Shown piece after piece: positions 28,685-37,861 of a stretch of 64,000 bases of DNA. The position numbers and the translations under genes are program-made. Within the stretch, counting starts at the first letter, position 1, and the number at the start of each line of letters is the position of its first letter. Under the pieces are notes generated by a model that worked only from the letters and a program-made list of their open reading frames with translations, did not search any database and had not been told where the DNA came from. This DNA is from Pseudomonas mendocina (GTDB lineage Bacteria > Pseudomonadota > Gammaproteobacteria > Pseudomonadales > Pseudomonadaceae), in contig NZ_CP027657.1 in the NCBI RefSeq assembly GCF_003008615.1, positions 4,712,001-4,776,000 on the forward strand. Reading direction: 5' to 3'.

Positions 28685-28852
28685 TCAGCGTTCTTGGCTG
28701 TCCTTAGCGTCCTGTTCGACGTTGCGCTCGTGGATACGCTTGAGCTGTTCCTCGGTCAGCGGCAGTTTCTTGGCTGTATCGCGCAGCATCAGCAGGCTGC
28801 CGAGGATGGAGCCCAAGGCCAGGATCAGGATGAGCCAGGCGTACCAGGGCAT
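28685..28852 (-). CDS. DUF2897-type small membrane protein
   Basis: A 55-residue gene, short enough to be missed by length-filtered prediction. It begins MPWYAWLILILALGSILGSL, a single N-terminal membrane helix, followed by a charged helix (AKKLPLTEEQLKRIHERN). This is the DUF2897 layout found widely in Pseudomonas and Vibrio relatives. It is bounded by the eutC gene and the CPBP gene, same strand. Function unknown. Confidence 0.85.
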   Translation of the reverse strand: MPWYAWLILILALGSILGSLLMLRDTAKKLPLTEEQLKRIHERNVEQDAKDSQER

Positions 28853-28907
28853 GATCGATTCCTCTTGCGGGTAGGGACTTCCACCATACCCGCTCGCAAC
28901 CGGCTTG

Positions 28908-29672
28908 TCAGGCCGGTTGCGAGCGCACCGGCTGCAGGTTGCTGTCGTCCTTGAGCGACACGCAGCTGAGTTGCAGGCGCAACGCCTGGCGGGTGAGGTA
29001 GTCGAGCTTGTGCGCCGCCAGCGCGTAGGGCAGCCCCTCGGGGCGCACGTTGGAGATGCAGTTGCGCGCGCTGTCCGGGCAGGCGATCCGCGGCGCGTAG
29101 GTCAGGTACAGGCCGAGACTGTCCGGTGAGGTCAGGCCTGGGCGTTCGCCGATCATCACGATCACCAGGCGTGCGCGTAGCGCCTCGGCGATGCCGTCGC
29201 CGATGGCGACACGGCCCTGTTCGGCGAGTACTACCGGGGTGTTGGCCCAGTCGGTGTCGAAGTGCGCCCGGAAGGCTTGCAGCAGGGGCAGGGCATGACG
29301 TTGCACGGCAATGGCCGAGAGGCCGTCGGCCAGCACGATCACCAGTTCCGGCGCCGGTGCTTCCTGCAGCAGCCGCTGGCGACATTCTTCGTGCAGTTGC
29401 CGACCATGATCCGGGCGTAGCAGGTAGGCCTGACGATCCTCGGCGTTGCTGCGCACCTGCAGGGAGCGAAAACCAGCATTCTGCAACTGGGTCTGCAGCT
29501 CGGCGAAGTCCAGCGGGCGGTGCACGGCGTCGCGTGCCTGAGCATGGGCCAGGCCGAATTTCAGCACCTCGGTGGTAGGCAGGCTGCAGCCGACCCGACC
29601 AAGGGCGATGCGTGCCGACGTATGCGCGCGCAGTTCGTCCCAGGGATTGTGCTGGATCAGGTCGTTGGCCAT
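28908..29672 (-). CDS. eutC: Ethanolamine ammonia-lyase, small subunit
   Basis: A 254-residue protein starting MANDLIQHNPWDELRAHTSA. Core motifs ELVIVLADGLSAIAVQRHAL, GVAIGDGIAEAL-like region and MIGERPGLTSPDSLGLYLTY are typical EutC. Longer upstream frames overlap eutB and are not family-like. The ATG overlaps the eutB stop (TGATG). With EutB it forms the adenosylcobalamin-dependent lyase that splits ethanolamine into acetaldehyde and ammonia. Confidence 0.95.
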   Translation of the reverse strand: MANDLIQHNPWDELRAHTSARIALGRVGCSLPTTEVLKFGLAHAQARDAVHRPLDFAELQTQLQNAGFRSLQVRSNAEDRQAYLLRPDHGRQLHEECRQRLLQEAPAPELVIVLADGLSAIAVQRHALPLLQAFRAHFDTDWANTPVVLAEQGRVAIGDGIAEALRARLVIVMIGERPGLTSPDSLGLYLTYAPRIACPDSARNCISNVRPEGLPYALAAHKLDYLTRQALRLQLSCVSLKDDSNLQPVRSQPA

Positions 29673-31066
29673 CAGGCGGCTCCCGAGATATGTGGCAACT
29701 GCTTGAGCAGGTGGTGACCACGACCGATATCGCGCAGTCGGCCTCCCGGCTCGGTGATGGCCATGCGCGCCAGCCAGGCGTCGAATTCCGGTGCGCGTTT
29801 GAGGCCCAGCACGCTGCGCAGGTACAGCGCGTCGTGGAACGAGGTGCTCTGGTAGTTGAGCATGATGTCGTCGGCACCGGGGATGCCCATGATGAAGTTG
29901 ATGCCCGCCGCACCGAGCAGGGTGAGCAGGTTGTCCATGTCGTCCTGATCGGCTTCGGCGTGGTTGGTGTAGCAGACGTCGCAGCCCATCGGCAGACCGA
30001 GCAACTTGGCGCAGAAGTGATCCTCCAGCCCGGCGCGAGTGATCTGCTTGCCGTCGTAGAGATATTCCGGTCCGATGAAGCCGACCACGGTATTGACCAG
30101 CAGCGGTCGGAATTCGCGGGCCACGGCGTAGGCGCGAGCTTCGCAGGTCTGCTGGTCGACGCCATGGTGACCGCCGGCCGAGAGTGCGCTGCCCTGGCCG
30201 GTTTCGAAGTACATGACGTTGTCGCCGAGCGTGCCACGGCTCAGTGATAGCGCCGCCTCGTGCGCCTCGCGAAGGATCGCCAGGGATACGCCGAAACCGG
30301 TATTGGTAGCCTCGGTGCCAGCGATGGACTGGAACACCAGATCGATTGGTGCGCCGGCTTCGATGGCCTGGATCTGCGTGGTGACATGAGTCAGCACGCA
30401 GCTCTGCATGGGGATTTCGAAGTGCTGGCGTACCTCGTCCATCATCTGCCACAGACGCATCAGCGTCGGCAGCGAGTCGCTGGCCGGGTTGATGCCCACC
30501 ACGGCGTCGCCGGAGCCGTAAAGCAGGCCGTCGAGCATGCTCGCGGCGATGCCGCGCACGTCGTCGGTGGGGTGGTTGGGCTGCAGGCGCACGGCGAGGT
30601 GGCCGGGCAGGCCCAGGGTGTTGCGGAAACGGCTGACTACCTGACATTTGCGCGCCACCAGAATCAGATCCTGATTGCGCATCAGCTTGCTCACCGCGGC
30701 GACCATTTCCGGTATCAGGCCAGCGGCAACGGCAGTAAGCCGGGCGCTATCGGTCTTTTCCAGCAGCAGCCAGTCGCGCAGGTCGCCCACGGTCAGGTGA
30801 CTGATCGGGGCGAAAGCGGCAGCGTCATGACGATCGATGATCAGGCGGGTGACTTCGTCCTGCTCGTAAGGGATCAGCGCCTCTTCGAGAAAACGCTTGA
30901 GCGGCACCTCGGCCAGGGCCAGTTTGGCGGCCATACGTTCTTCATAGGTAGCGGCGGCGAGTCCGGCCAGATAGTCACCGGAGCGAGCAGGACTGGCCTT
31001 GGCCAGCAGCGTCTTGAGGTCGGCGAAACGGTAGATGAGATCACCGATGGTGGTCTGGTAGGACAT
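29672..31066 (-). CDS. eutB: Ethanolamine ammonia-lyase, large subunit
   Basis: A 464-residue TIM-barrel subunit starting MSYQTTIGDLIYRFADLKTL. It has VVGINPASDSLPTLMRLW, YFETGQGSALSAGGHHGVDQ and CDVCYTNHAEADQDDMDNLL, the EutB landmarks for substrate and cobalamin binding. Length equals the family. No ethanolamine permease, eutR, reactivase or microcompartment gene is nearby, so this is a minimal eutBC pair. Confidence 0.96.
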   Translation of the reverse strand: MSYQTTIGDLIYRFADLKTLLAKASPARSGDYLAGLAAATYEERMAAKLALAEVPLKRFLEEALIPYEQDEVTRLIIDRHDAAAFAPISHLTVGDLRDWLLLEKTDSARLTAVAAGLIPEMVAAVSKLMRNQDLILVARKCQVVSRFRNTLGLPGHLAVRLQPNHPTDDVRGIAASMLDGLLYGSGDAVVGINPASDSLPTLMRLWQMMDEVRQHFEIPMQSCVLTHVTTQIQAIEAGAPIDLVFQSIAGTEATNTGFGVSLAILREAHEAALSLSRGTLGDNVMYFETGQGSALSAGGHHGVDQQTCEARAYAVAREFRPLLVNTVVGFIGPEYLYDGKQITRAGLEDHFCAKLLGLPMGCDVCYTNHAEADQDDMDNLLTLLGAAGINFIMGIPGADDIMLNYQSTSFHDALYLRSVLGLKRAPEFDAWLARMAITEPGGRLRDIGRGHHLLKQLPHISGAA

Positions 31067-31309
31067 GGCTGCAGCCCATGTTGAGAAGGATGAGTTTGGC
31101 GACGTCCTTTTCCGTGCAGCGCCCATGCCAGGCTGGGCAAGTGGCGTCTGTATGGGCGTTCAGCGACAACGGCAGTATAGAAGTCGATCCACGCTGGTGC
31201 GCGATGCGCTGAGTTGCACCGGGCTGATTCGCGCGGGGAGGGTTGTCACATGATGGCAACCTGGCACTGTTTGAATGGCGACTTTCCGATCACAGGGAGA
31301 GACCGCCCC

Positions 31310-32611
31310 ATGAGCCGTGCCAGCGCTCTGCAGTCCCTGCTTCGAGCGGTCACGCCGCTGACGCCGCAAATGAGCATCAGCGAAGTGGCGGATCGTTTGC
31401 TCACACCCGAACATAAGGCCTTTCTGTCGCTGCCGGTGGTGGATGCCGGTGGCCAGCCTCTCGGTCTGGTCAGCCGTACACGTTTGCAGGACATCTTCAT
31501 GCAGCGTTTCGGCCGCGACCTGCGGGGCCGCCATCCGGTCAGTGAAGTGATGAACAGCGAGCCGCTTATCGTCAGCCTGGAGGCCGACCTGGAAGCAGCG
31601 GCCAAGCAGGTCACCGGACAGCTGCAATACCCCATCACCGAGGACTTCATCCTGGTCGACGGGCAGGGTCGCTATTGCGGCCTGGGCACTGTACTCGACC
31701 TGCTCAAGGCCATGGAAGCGCGCATCGCCCAGCGCAATCGCGTGCTGCGCCAGGCGCTGGTGGATCTCAAGGAGTCGCAGACGCAGTTGCTGCAGTCCGA
31801 GAAGATGGCCTCCCTGGGGCAGATGGTCGCCGGTGTCGCCCACGAGCTGAACACGCCACTGGGGTACGTGAAGAACAACGTGCAGTTACTGCGAGAGTTG
31901 AGCGAGCCACTGTTCGACCTGGCGGCGGCGCAGGCCCGGTTGGGGCAGTGCCTGAACGACCCGGTCTGTGATCAAGCGCGTCTCGGCGAAGCCCTGCAGG
32001 CCGCCGAGCTGGCGCGTCAGCAAGCCGCTCCGGAGTTGCTGGCCGAAGACCTGCAGCAGCTCTACGGTGACACCCTGTATGGCCTCGAGCAGATCGCCGA
32101 GCTGGTCGTGGGGCTCAAGGATTTTGCCCGGGTCGACCGCGCCCTGAGCGAGGAGATCGACCTCAACGACTGCATTCGCAGCGCCTTGTTGATCGCCCGC
32201 AACCACCTCAAGGATAAGGTCGAGGTGATCCAACAACTCGGTGAGCTGCCGCGCATCGCCTGCGCGCCGTCGCAGATCAATCAGGTGTTGCTCAATCTGT
32301 TGACCAACGCGGCGCAGGCCATCGATGTGGCCGGGCGGATTCAGATCCGCAGCTGGGCGGACGAGCAGGGCATTCACATCTCTTTGCAGGACAACGGTCG
32401 TGGCATGCCCGCACAGGTCATGGCGAAGATCTTCGATCCGTTCTTCACCACCAAGCCAGTCGGGCAGGGCACCGGTCTGGGCCTGTCCATCAGCTACAGG
32501 ATCGTTCGCGACCACGGCGGCCAGATCCGCGTCGCCTCCGAGCCTGGCCGCGGTACGCGCTTTCTCGTCAGCCTGCCGTTGCCTGCCGCCATCATGAAAA
32601 GGAGCGCCTGA
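31310..32611 (+). CDS. Histidine kinase with N-terminal CBS pair
   Basis: A 433-residue cytoplasmic sensor kinase without membrane segments. Residues about 15-140 form two CBS motifs ([20 protein letters not shown] and [20 protein letters not shown]), followed by a coiled segment, the H-box [20 protein letters not shown] (His178) and an HATPase domain with [14 protein letters not shown] and GTGLGLS. The start ATG at 31310 follows GGGAGA. CBS pairs usually bind adenine nucleotides, so it may sense energy status. It is followed 1 base later by a tandem-receiver regulator. It matches the PA2882-type sensor in position. Confidence 0.9.
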   Translation: MSRASALQSLLRAVTPLTPQMSISEVADRLLTPEHKAFLSLPVVDAGGQPLGLVSRTRLQDIFMQRFGRDLRGRHPVSEVMNSEPLIVSLEADLEAAAKQVTGQLQYPITEDFILVDGQGRYCGLGTVLDLLKAMEARIAQRNRVLRQALVDLKESQTQLLQSEKMASLGQMVAGVAHELNTPLGYVKNNVQLLRELSEPLFDLAAAQARLGQCLNDPVCDQARLGEALQAAELARQQAAPELLAEDLQQLYGDTLYGLEQIAELVVGLKDFARVDRALSEEIDLNDCIRSALLIARNHLKDKVEVIQQLGELPRIACAPSQINQVLLNLLTNAAQAIDVAGRIQIRSWADEQGIHISLQDNGRGMPAQVMAKIFDPFFTTKPVGQGTGLGLSISYRIVRDHGGQIRVASEPGRGTRFLVSLPLPAAIMKRSA

Positions 32612-32612
32612 A

Positions 32613-33527
32613 ATGACTGCCCCCATCCGCATTCTGTTCGTCGATGACGAGGAGCGCATTCTGCGCAGCCTTGCCATGCAGTTTCGTCGCCAGTACCAGG
32701 TGCTGACCGAGAGTGACCCGCTGCGTGCGTTGCAAAGACTGCGCGAGGAGCCGGTGCATATCCTCGTCAGCGACCAGCGTATGCCCCTGATGAGCGGATC
32801 GCAGTTGCTCGCCCAGGCCCGGGAAATCGCTCCGGATACTCTGCGCATTCTGTTGACCGGCTATTCCGATCTGGATGCTGCCGTGGACGCGCTCAATAGC
32901 GGTGGCATCTTCCGTTATCTGACCAAGCCCTGGGATCAGCAGGAGATGGCGTTCACCCTGCGCCAGGCTGCCGAAATGGCCGCGCGGCATACGCCCCAGG
33001 CCAGCGCTCTGATGAGCAGCGCATTGGCCGCACCGTTGTCCGTATTGTTGCTCGACGACGACGCGGACACCCAGGCAGTGGTCGACGAGTTCTGCGTGGC
33101 TGGCGGGCACCAGTTGCTGCGTGCGCGCAATCTGGCCGAAGCCATGCTGCAGCTCAACAATGAGGCGGTGGATATTCTGGTCAGTGACCTGAAGCTCGCA
33201 GGCGAAGACACCGCGCCGTTGCTCAAGAGCCTGGCGCAAGCTCATCCGCGCCTGCTCAGCCTGGTGGTGACGCCGTTCCGCGACACCCAGGCCTTGCTGC
33301 GTCTGGTCAACGAGGCGCAGATCTTTCGCTACCTGCCCAAACCGGTGCGTCGCGGCCTGTTCGAGAAGGGCCTGAAGGCCGCTGCCGAACAGGCGCTGAT
33401 CTGGCGTGCACAGCCGCAACAGGTCGTGACCCGCCTGGCCGAGGTGCCGCGAGATGAGCGCGAGCAGGAGAAGGTCGGCAGCCTGCTGGGGATGCTCGGG
33501 CGGTTGCGTGAGCGGTTGATCGCCTGA
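32613..33527 (+). CDS. Tandem-receiver response regulator without output domain
   Basis: A 304-residue protein with two REC domains. REC1 has DDEE (residues 11-14), phosphoacceptor Asp54 in SDQRMP and Lys105 in YLTKPW; REC2 has LLDDD near 150, Asp192 in SDLKLAG and Lys243 in YLPKPV. Both aspartates and lysines look intact. After REC2 only a short helical tail is seen, no DNA-binding, GGDEF or HD domain. It partners the CBS kinase, starting 1 base after its stop with AAAGGAG upstream. It probably works through protein contact or phosphorelay. Confidence 0.88.
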   Translation: MTAPIRILFVDDEERILRSLAMQFRRQYQVLTESDPLRALQRLREEPVHILVSDQRMPLMSGSQLLAQAREIAPDTLRILLTGYSDLDAAVDALNSGGIFRYLTKPWDQQEMAFTLRQAAEMAARHTPQASALMSSALAAPLSVLLLDDDADTQAVVDEFCVAGGHQLLRARNLAEAMLQLNNEAVDILVSDLKLAGEDTAPLLKSLAQAHPRLLSLVVTPFRDTQALLRLVNEAQIFRYLPKPVRRGLFEKGLKAAAEQALIWRAQPQQVVTRLAEVPRDEREQEKVGSLLGMLGRLRERLIA

Positions 33528-33538
33528 GAGTCAGCGAG

Positions 33539-33600
33539 GTAGCCCGGATGAAGTCCGGGATCATCTGCCGCGAAACTGCCGCGGATTTCATCCGGGCTAC
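33539..33600. repeat. Family A repeat, inverted pair
   Basis: GTAGCCCGGATGAAGTCC faces GCGGATTTCATCCGGGCTAC with a pairable interior (TGCCGCG...). It follows the response regulator and precedes the pyrF promoter region. Confidence 0.8.
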
Positions 33601-33678
33601 AGGCGGGCGGTTCATCCCAGCGCCGGGTGGCTTTGCGTTACAATGCGCGGCGTTTTTATCCTGTTTGAGACCCGCCCA

Positions 33679-34380
33679 ATGTCCGCCTGCCAGACCCCGA
33701 TCATCGTTGCCCTCGACTTTCCCAGCCGCGAAGCCGCTCTGCGCCTGGCCGACCAGCTCGATCCGGCGCTGTGTCGGGTCAAGGTCGGCAAGGAGCTGTT
33801 CACCCGTAGCGGCCCGCAAGTGGTCGAAGCGTTGCAGACCAAGGGTTTCGAGCTGTTTCTCGACCTGAAATTTCACGACATTCCCAATACCACCGCCATG
33901 GCGGTCAAGGCTGCTGCCGAGCTGGGCGTGTGGATGGTCAACGTGCACTGTTCCGGCGGCCTGCGGATGATGGCGGCGTGCCGTAACGAACTGGACAAGC
34001 TCGCAGGCGCCAAACCGCTGTTGATCGGCGTGACGGTGCTGACCAGCATGGAGCAGCAGGATCTGGCCGGCATCGGCCTGGAAGTGCCGCCGCAGGAGCA
34101 GGTGCTGCGCCTGGCCGGCCTGGCTGCGGATGCCGGGCTCGATGGCCTGGTCTGCTCCGCACAGGAGGCTCAGGCACTGAAGGTTGCCCAGCCGCGCCTG
34201 CAACTGGTGACGCCAGGTATTCGTCCGACCGGCAGCAGCGCGGACGATCAGAAGCGCATCCTCACCCCACGCCAGGCGCTGGATGCGGGCTCCGATTATT
34301 TGGTGATCGGTCGCCCGATCAGCCAGGCTGCCGACCCGGCCCAGGCGCTGGCTGCCGTGGTCGCCGAACTGCGCGGCTGA
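33679..34380 (+). CDS. pyrF: Orotidine 5'-phosphate decarboxylase
   Basis: A 233-residue TIM-barrel enzyme that decarboxylates OMP to UMP. The ATG at 33679 gives the family N-terminus [17 protein letters not shown]; an upstream start at 33643 is rejected. Active-site motifs are VALDFPS, KVGKELF, the signature [11 protein letters not shown] and the C-terminal TPGIRP and [10 protein letters not shown] -10-like TACAAT lies at 33639-33644. Length matches the short bacterial PyrF. Confidence 0.97.
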   Translation: MSACQTPIIVALDFPSREAALRLADQLDPALCRVKVGKELFTRSGPQVVEALQTKGFELFLDLKFHDIPNTTAMAVKAAAELGVWMVNVHCSGGLRMMAACRNELDKLAGAKPLLIGVTVLTSMEQQDLAGIGLEVPPQEQVLRLAGLAADAGLDGLVCSAQEAQALKVAQPRLQLVTPGIRPTGSSADDQKRILTPRQALDAGSDYLVIGRPISQAADPAQALAAVVAELRG

Positions 34381-34731
34381 AACGGGCGGGGTAAGGGCAG
34401 GATGCGTCGCTGGTGGGATCGGCAGTCAACTGACGATTTTTCGCAGGGTGGGTTAGTCGCTTTTCACCGTGGCAAGCGGCTGGCGTTACCCGCTACGGCG
34501 TCCCCGTAGGCTGTAGCTTGCCTGGTTGCTTGAAGCCCTCGCGTATCCCTGAGACGCCGTCGTTGGTGCGCACGGCGCACCCTACAGATGTTGGCCGCGG
34601 TAGATATTCAGCTCCGTTTCATCACCAATTCGCATGACCTCGCACTCCAAACCCTGATAGTGCTGCTCGCCGGCTGCACGGCTGGCTAGACTCCTCGCAA
34701 CTTCAATAAGAATCACTGCGAGGAAGCAGAC
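34381..34731. other. Intergenic region without gene
   Basis: No supported gene. It holds a degenerate repeat (GGGTGGGTTAG...CGTTACCCGC, about 34445-34495) and one family B arm at 34565-34585. The SDR promoter must lie near the right end. Confidence 0.6.
34565..34585. repeat. Family B repeat, single arm
   Basis: GGTGCGCACGGCGCACCC followed by TAC, the reverse arm of family B, with no partner arm nearby. Confidence 0.75.
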
Positions 34732-35493
34732 ATGAGTTTGACGTTTTCCGGGCAGGTCGCCCTGGTCACTGGCGGTGCTGCCGGTATTGGTCGTGCTGCG
34801 GCTCTGGCTTTCGCAGCAGAAGGGCTCAAGGTCGTGGTGTCCGATGTCGACAGCGCTGGCGGTGAAGGCACCGTCGAGCTGATTCGCGCTGCTGGCGGTG
34901 ATGCGCATTTCGTGCGCTGCGACGTGACCCGTGACGCCGATGTGCAGGCGCTGATGGCCGGCACCATGGCTGCCTATGGTCGCCTGGACTACGCCTTCAA
35001 CAACGCCGGTATCGAGATCGAGAAGGGCAAGCTGGCAGACGGCAGCGAAGCCGAGTTCGACGCCATCATGGGCGTCAACGTCAAAGGCGTCTGGCTGTGC
35101 ATGAAGCACCAGATCCCGTTGCTGCTGGCTCAGGGTGGCGGCGCCATCGTCAATACCGCCTCGGTGGCCGGCCTCGGCGCGGCGCCGAAAATGAGCATCT
35201 ACGCGGCCTCCAAGCACGCAGTGATCGGCCTGACCAAGTCGGCGGCAATCGAATACGCCAAGAAGAAGGTACGGGTCAACGCGGTGTGCCCGGCGGTGAT
35301 CGACACCGATATGTTCCGCCGCGCCTATGAGGCCGATCCGAAGAAGGCTGAATTCGCCGCCGCCATGCACCCGGTCGGGCGTATCGGCAAGGTCGAGGAA
35401 ATCGCCGCCGCCGTGTTGTACCTGTGCAGCGATCACGCGGCCTTTACCACTGGCCAGGCATTGGCGGTGGACGGTGGCGCCACCGCGATATAA
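34732..35493 (+). CDS. SDR-family oxidoreductase
   Basis: A 253-residue classical SDR. Motifs are VTGGAAGIGR, the structural NNAG (FNNAGIE), catalytic Ser in IVNTASVAGL and YAASK, with C-terminal GQALAVDGG. A GAGG-type ribosome site precedes the ATG. The glucose/cyclohexanol-dehydrogenase-like sequence IVNTASVAGLGAAPKMSIYA is common in such SDRs. No specific substrate is recognised; neighbours give no pathway. Confidence 0.88.
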   Translation: MSLTFSGQVALVTGGAAGIGRAAALAFAAEGLKVVVSDVDSAGGEGTVELIRAAGGDAHFVRCDVTRDADVQALMAGTMAAYGRLDYAFNNAGIEIEKGKLADGSEAEFDAIMGVNVKGVWLCMKHQIPLLLAQGGGAIVNTASVAGLGAAPKMSIYAASKHAVIGLTKSAAIEYAKKKVRVNAVCPAVIDTDMFRRAYEADPKKAEFAAAMHPVGRIGKVEEIAAAVLYLCSDHAAFTTGQALAVDGGATAI

Positions 35494-35663
35494 ACGCTTG
35501 TAGCTGGGTGCTGCAGGGCTCTAGCTTGCGGTTTTCGTGACCTCTCGGTCACTCGCATTTTGTTACAAGTGTGTCCCGATTCTGGCGCGCGAAGCCACTA
35601 TCGCTAGCGTGACGGGTTACGCAGAATCGGCTGCAGGTCCCTACCTAGACAGAGAACAACAAG

Positions 35664-36563
35664 ATGACCGCAAGCCTTCTGAGCACCGTTTTCCTTCCCC
35701 TGGCGCTGGGCATCATCATGCTCGGTCTCGGGCTTTCCCTGACCCTGGCGGATTTCACCCGCGTGGTGAAATACCCCAAACCGGTGATGATTGGTCTCGG
35801 CTGCCAGATCCTGCTGCTGCCGCTGGCCTGCTTCTTCCTGGTCAAGGGGTTCCAGCTGGAGGCGGCGCTGGCCGTCGGCATGATGCTGCTGGCAGCCTCG
35901 CCGGGCGGCACCACGGCCAACCTCTACAGCCACCTGGCGCATGGCGACGTGGCGCTGAACATCACCCTGACGGCGGTCAATTCGGTGATTGCCATCCTCA
36001 CCATGCCGCTGATCGTCAACCTGTCGCTGATGTACTTCATGGACGGCGATCAGGCCATTCCGCTGCAGTTCGCCAAGGTCGTCCAGGTGTTCGCCATCGT
36101 GCTGGGGCCGGTGGCCATCGGCATGTGGATTCGCAGCCGCTTCTCCAGCTTCGCGGCACGCATGGAGAAGCCGGTGAAGATCATCTCCGCGTTGTTCCTG
36201 GCGCTGATCGTGCTGTTGGCGGTGGTCAAGGATTGGCAGACCTTCGTCGATTACGCGCCACTGGTGGGCCTGGCAGCGCTGAGCTTCAATCTGCTCAGCC
36301 TGGGCGTCGGTTATTTCGTGCCGCGCCTGCTCAAGCTCTCGCAACGCCAGGCGGTGGCCATCGGCATGGAGATCGGCATCCACAACGGCACCCTGGCCAT
36401 CGCCCTGGCGCTGAGCCCGATGCTGCTGAACAACCCGACCATGGCCATTCCGGCGGCGATCTACAGCATCATCATGTTCTTCACCGCAGGCATCTTTGGC
36501 TGGTGGGTGAATCGTGTGCATGGTGCTTCGCTGGCCCGTGAAGAGGCGGCCGAGCAGGGCTGA
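35664..36563 (+). CDS. Bile acid:sodium symporter (BASS) family transporter
   Basis: A 299-residue, roughly 9-10-helix membrane protein. The family signatures are visible: ASPGGTTANLYSHLAHGDVA and EIGIHNGTLAIALA near the C-terminal half, which carry sodium/substrate contacts. It is likely a Na+-coupled transporter of organic anions. The overlapping longer + strand frame is not used. It is followed by a hairpin plus T-run. Confidence 0.9.
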   Translation: MTASLLSTVFLPLALGIIMLGLGLSLTLADFTRVVKYPKPVMIGLGCQILLLPLACFFLVKGFQLEAALAVGMMLLAASPGGTTANLYSHLAHGDVALNITLTAVNSVIAILTMPLIVNLSLMYFMDGDQAIPLQFAKVVQVFAIVLGPVAIGMWIRSRFSSFAARMEKPVKIISALFLALIVLLAVVKDWQTFVDYAPLVGLAALSFNLLSLGVGYFVPRLLKLSQRQAVAIGMEIGIHNGTLAIALALSPMLLNNPTMAIPAAIYSIIMFFTAGIFGWWVNRVHGASLAREEAAEQG

Positions 36564-36594
36564 GGCGCTCGCGACATTCCAAGCTGCACGAATG

Positions 36595-36623
36595 GCCCGG
36601 ACTTGATCCGGGCTATTTTTTTC
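36595..36623 (+). terminator. Terminator formed by a family A repeat
   Basis: GGCCCGGACTTGATCCGGGC folds to a CCCGGA/TCCGGG stem followed by a T-run. A repeat that appears to have been used as terminator for the BASS gene. Confidence 0.8.
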
Positions 36624-36661
36624 TACCGCTCGTCATGATCCGCAAAAAAGATTTGCCACTG

Positions 36662-36700
36662 GAGAATGATCGTTCTACCTTATTGAGAACGATCATTCTC
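36662..36700. promoter_or_regulatory. Large palindromic operator for the TetR regulator
   Basis: A perfect 15-base inverted repeat, GAGAATGATCGTTCT (36662-36676) and its complement (36686-36700), with a 9-base spacer. Each arm is itself a near-palindrome (AGAATGATCGTTCT), so the site could take two dimers. It ends 13 bases before the regulator ATG. Confidence 0.8.
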
Positions 36701-36713
36701 AAGGGCGATGCTC

Positions 36714-37304
36714 ATGTTCGACGATCAATCCACCGAACTCAGACTGCTGCAGGCCACCGAGAGCCTGGTGTACGCCGGAGGCATCAATGCCACTGGTATG
36801 GATGCCATCGTCAAGGCCTCGGGTGTGGCGCGAAAGAGCATCTACCGTCTCTATCCGACCAAGGAGGCTCTGGTAGCGGCTGCGCTGCGTGCCCGCGATG
36901 AACGCTGGATGAACTGGTTCATCGACGGAACCGGCGAGGGCGCGCCAGGTGAGCGCCTGCTGGCGGTGTTTCCACTGCTGCGCAGGTGGTTCGCTTCGCC
37001 TGATTTCCACGGCTGCGCCTTCATCAATGCGGCAGGCGAGATCGGTGATCCCGACAGCGAAATCCGCGCGGTCTCCCTGCTGCACAAGCAACGCTTGCTG
37101 GCCTATCTGCAGGAACTGACCGCTGCCTGCGGCTTTGCCGAGCCTGAACAAATGGCCGCGCAGTTTCTCCTGCTGATCGATGGCGCCACGGCCGTGGCCA
37201 TGGTCACTGGCCAGGTCGAGGCGGCCGATAGCGCTGCCCGAACCGCACAACTGCTCCTGCAAACCCTGTCGCCCAATGATGGGCTCAATCCCCCGCAAGC
37301 CTGA
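36714..37304 (+). CDS. TetR/AcrR-family regulator
   Basis: A 196-residue TetR regulator with the HTH LLQATESLVYAGGINATGMD and ASGVARKSIYRLYPTKEALV. The start at 36714 has AAGGG 8 bases upstream; the ATG at 36708 is an alternative. A large palindrome lies just upstream and the DUF1348 gene follows 9 bases later, a pairing seen repeatedly in proteobacteria. The inducer is unknown. Confidence 0.88.
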   Translation: MFDDQSTELRLLQATESLVYAGGINATGMDAIVKASGVARKSIYRLYPTKEALVAAALRARDERWMNWFIDGTGEGAPGERLLAVFPLLRRWFASPDFHGCAFINAAGEIGDPDSEIRAVSLLHKQRLLAYLQELTAACGFAEPEQMAAQFLLLIDGATAVAMVTGQVEAADSAARTAQLLLQTLSPNDGLNPPQA

Positions 37305-37313
37305 GGTGTCGTC

Positions 37314-37793
37314 ATGTCGTTCAATCCTGAAATCCGCCCCCCACTGCCGCCGTTCACGCGTGAGAGTGCCATCGAGAAAGTCCGCCTGGCCGAAGATGGC
37401 TGGAACAGCCGTGATGCCGCCAAGGTCGCCCTGGCCTACAGCCTGGACACGCGCTGGCGCAACCGTGCCGAGTTCGCCAACGGCCGTGATCAGGCGCGTG
37501 GGTTCCTCGAGCGCAAATGGGCCAAGGAGCTGGAGTACCGCCTGATCAAGGAACTCTGGGCGTTCACCGACAACCGCATCGCCGTGCGCTATGCCTACGA
37601 GTGGCGCGACGACTCCGGCAACTGGTTCCGTTCCTACGGCAACGAGAATTGGGAGTTCGGCGCCGATGGTCTGATGGTCAATCGCTACGCCTGCATCAAC
37701 GACCTGCCCATCAAGGAGTCCGAGCGCAAGTTCCGCTGGCCGCTGGGGCGCCGTCCTGACGATCATCCGGGCTTGTCCGACCTCGGGCTCTGA
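37314..37793 (+). CDS. DUF1348 / NTF2-like protein
   Basis: A 159-residue SnoaL/NTF2-like protein with the DUF1348 signature ([38 protein letters not shown]). It is probably regulated by the TetR gene 9 bases upstream. The NTF2 fold often has a small hydrophobic ligand pocket. Its function is unknown; no enzyme activity can be claimed. Confidence 0.86.
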   Translation: MSFNPEIRPPLPPFTRESAIEKVRLAEDGWNSRDAAKVALAYSLDTRWRNRAEFANGRDQARGFLERKWAKELEYRLIKELWAFTDNRIAVRYAYEWRDDSGNWFRSYGNENWEFGADGLMVNRYACINDLPIKESERKFRWPLGRRPDDHPGLSDLGL

Positions 37794-37861
37794 TCCGGGC
37801 TATATGGGCACGGACGTTGCTGCTTTAATGCGCCAACCAATCTGTGCTCCGAGGCCTCTGG

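Noticed and set aside
28825..30237. Open frame across eutC and the end of eutB in another frame
   Set aside because: It spans two genes with perfect family matches and has no motif of its own.
35537..36541. Alternative + strand frame overlapping the BASS transporter
   Set aside because: The BASS frame has membrane helices and family motifs; this frame is His/Gly/Arg-rich and not protein-like.
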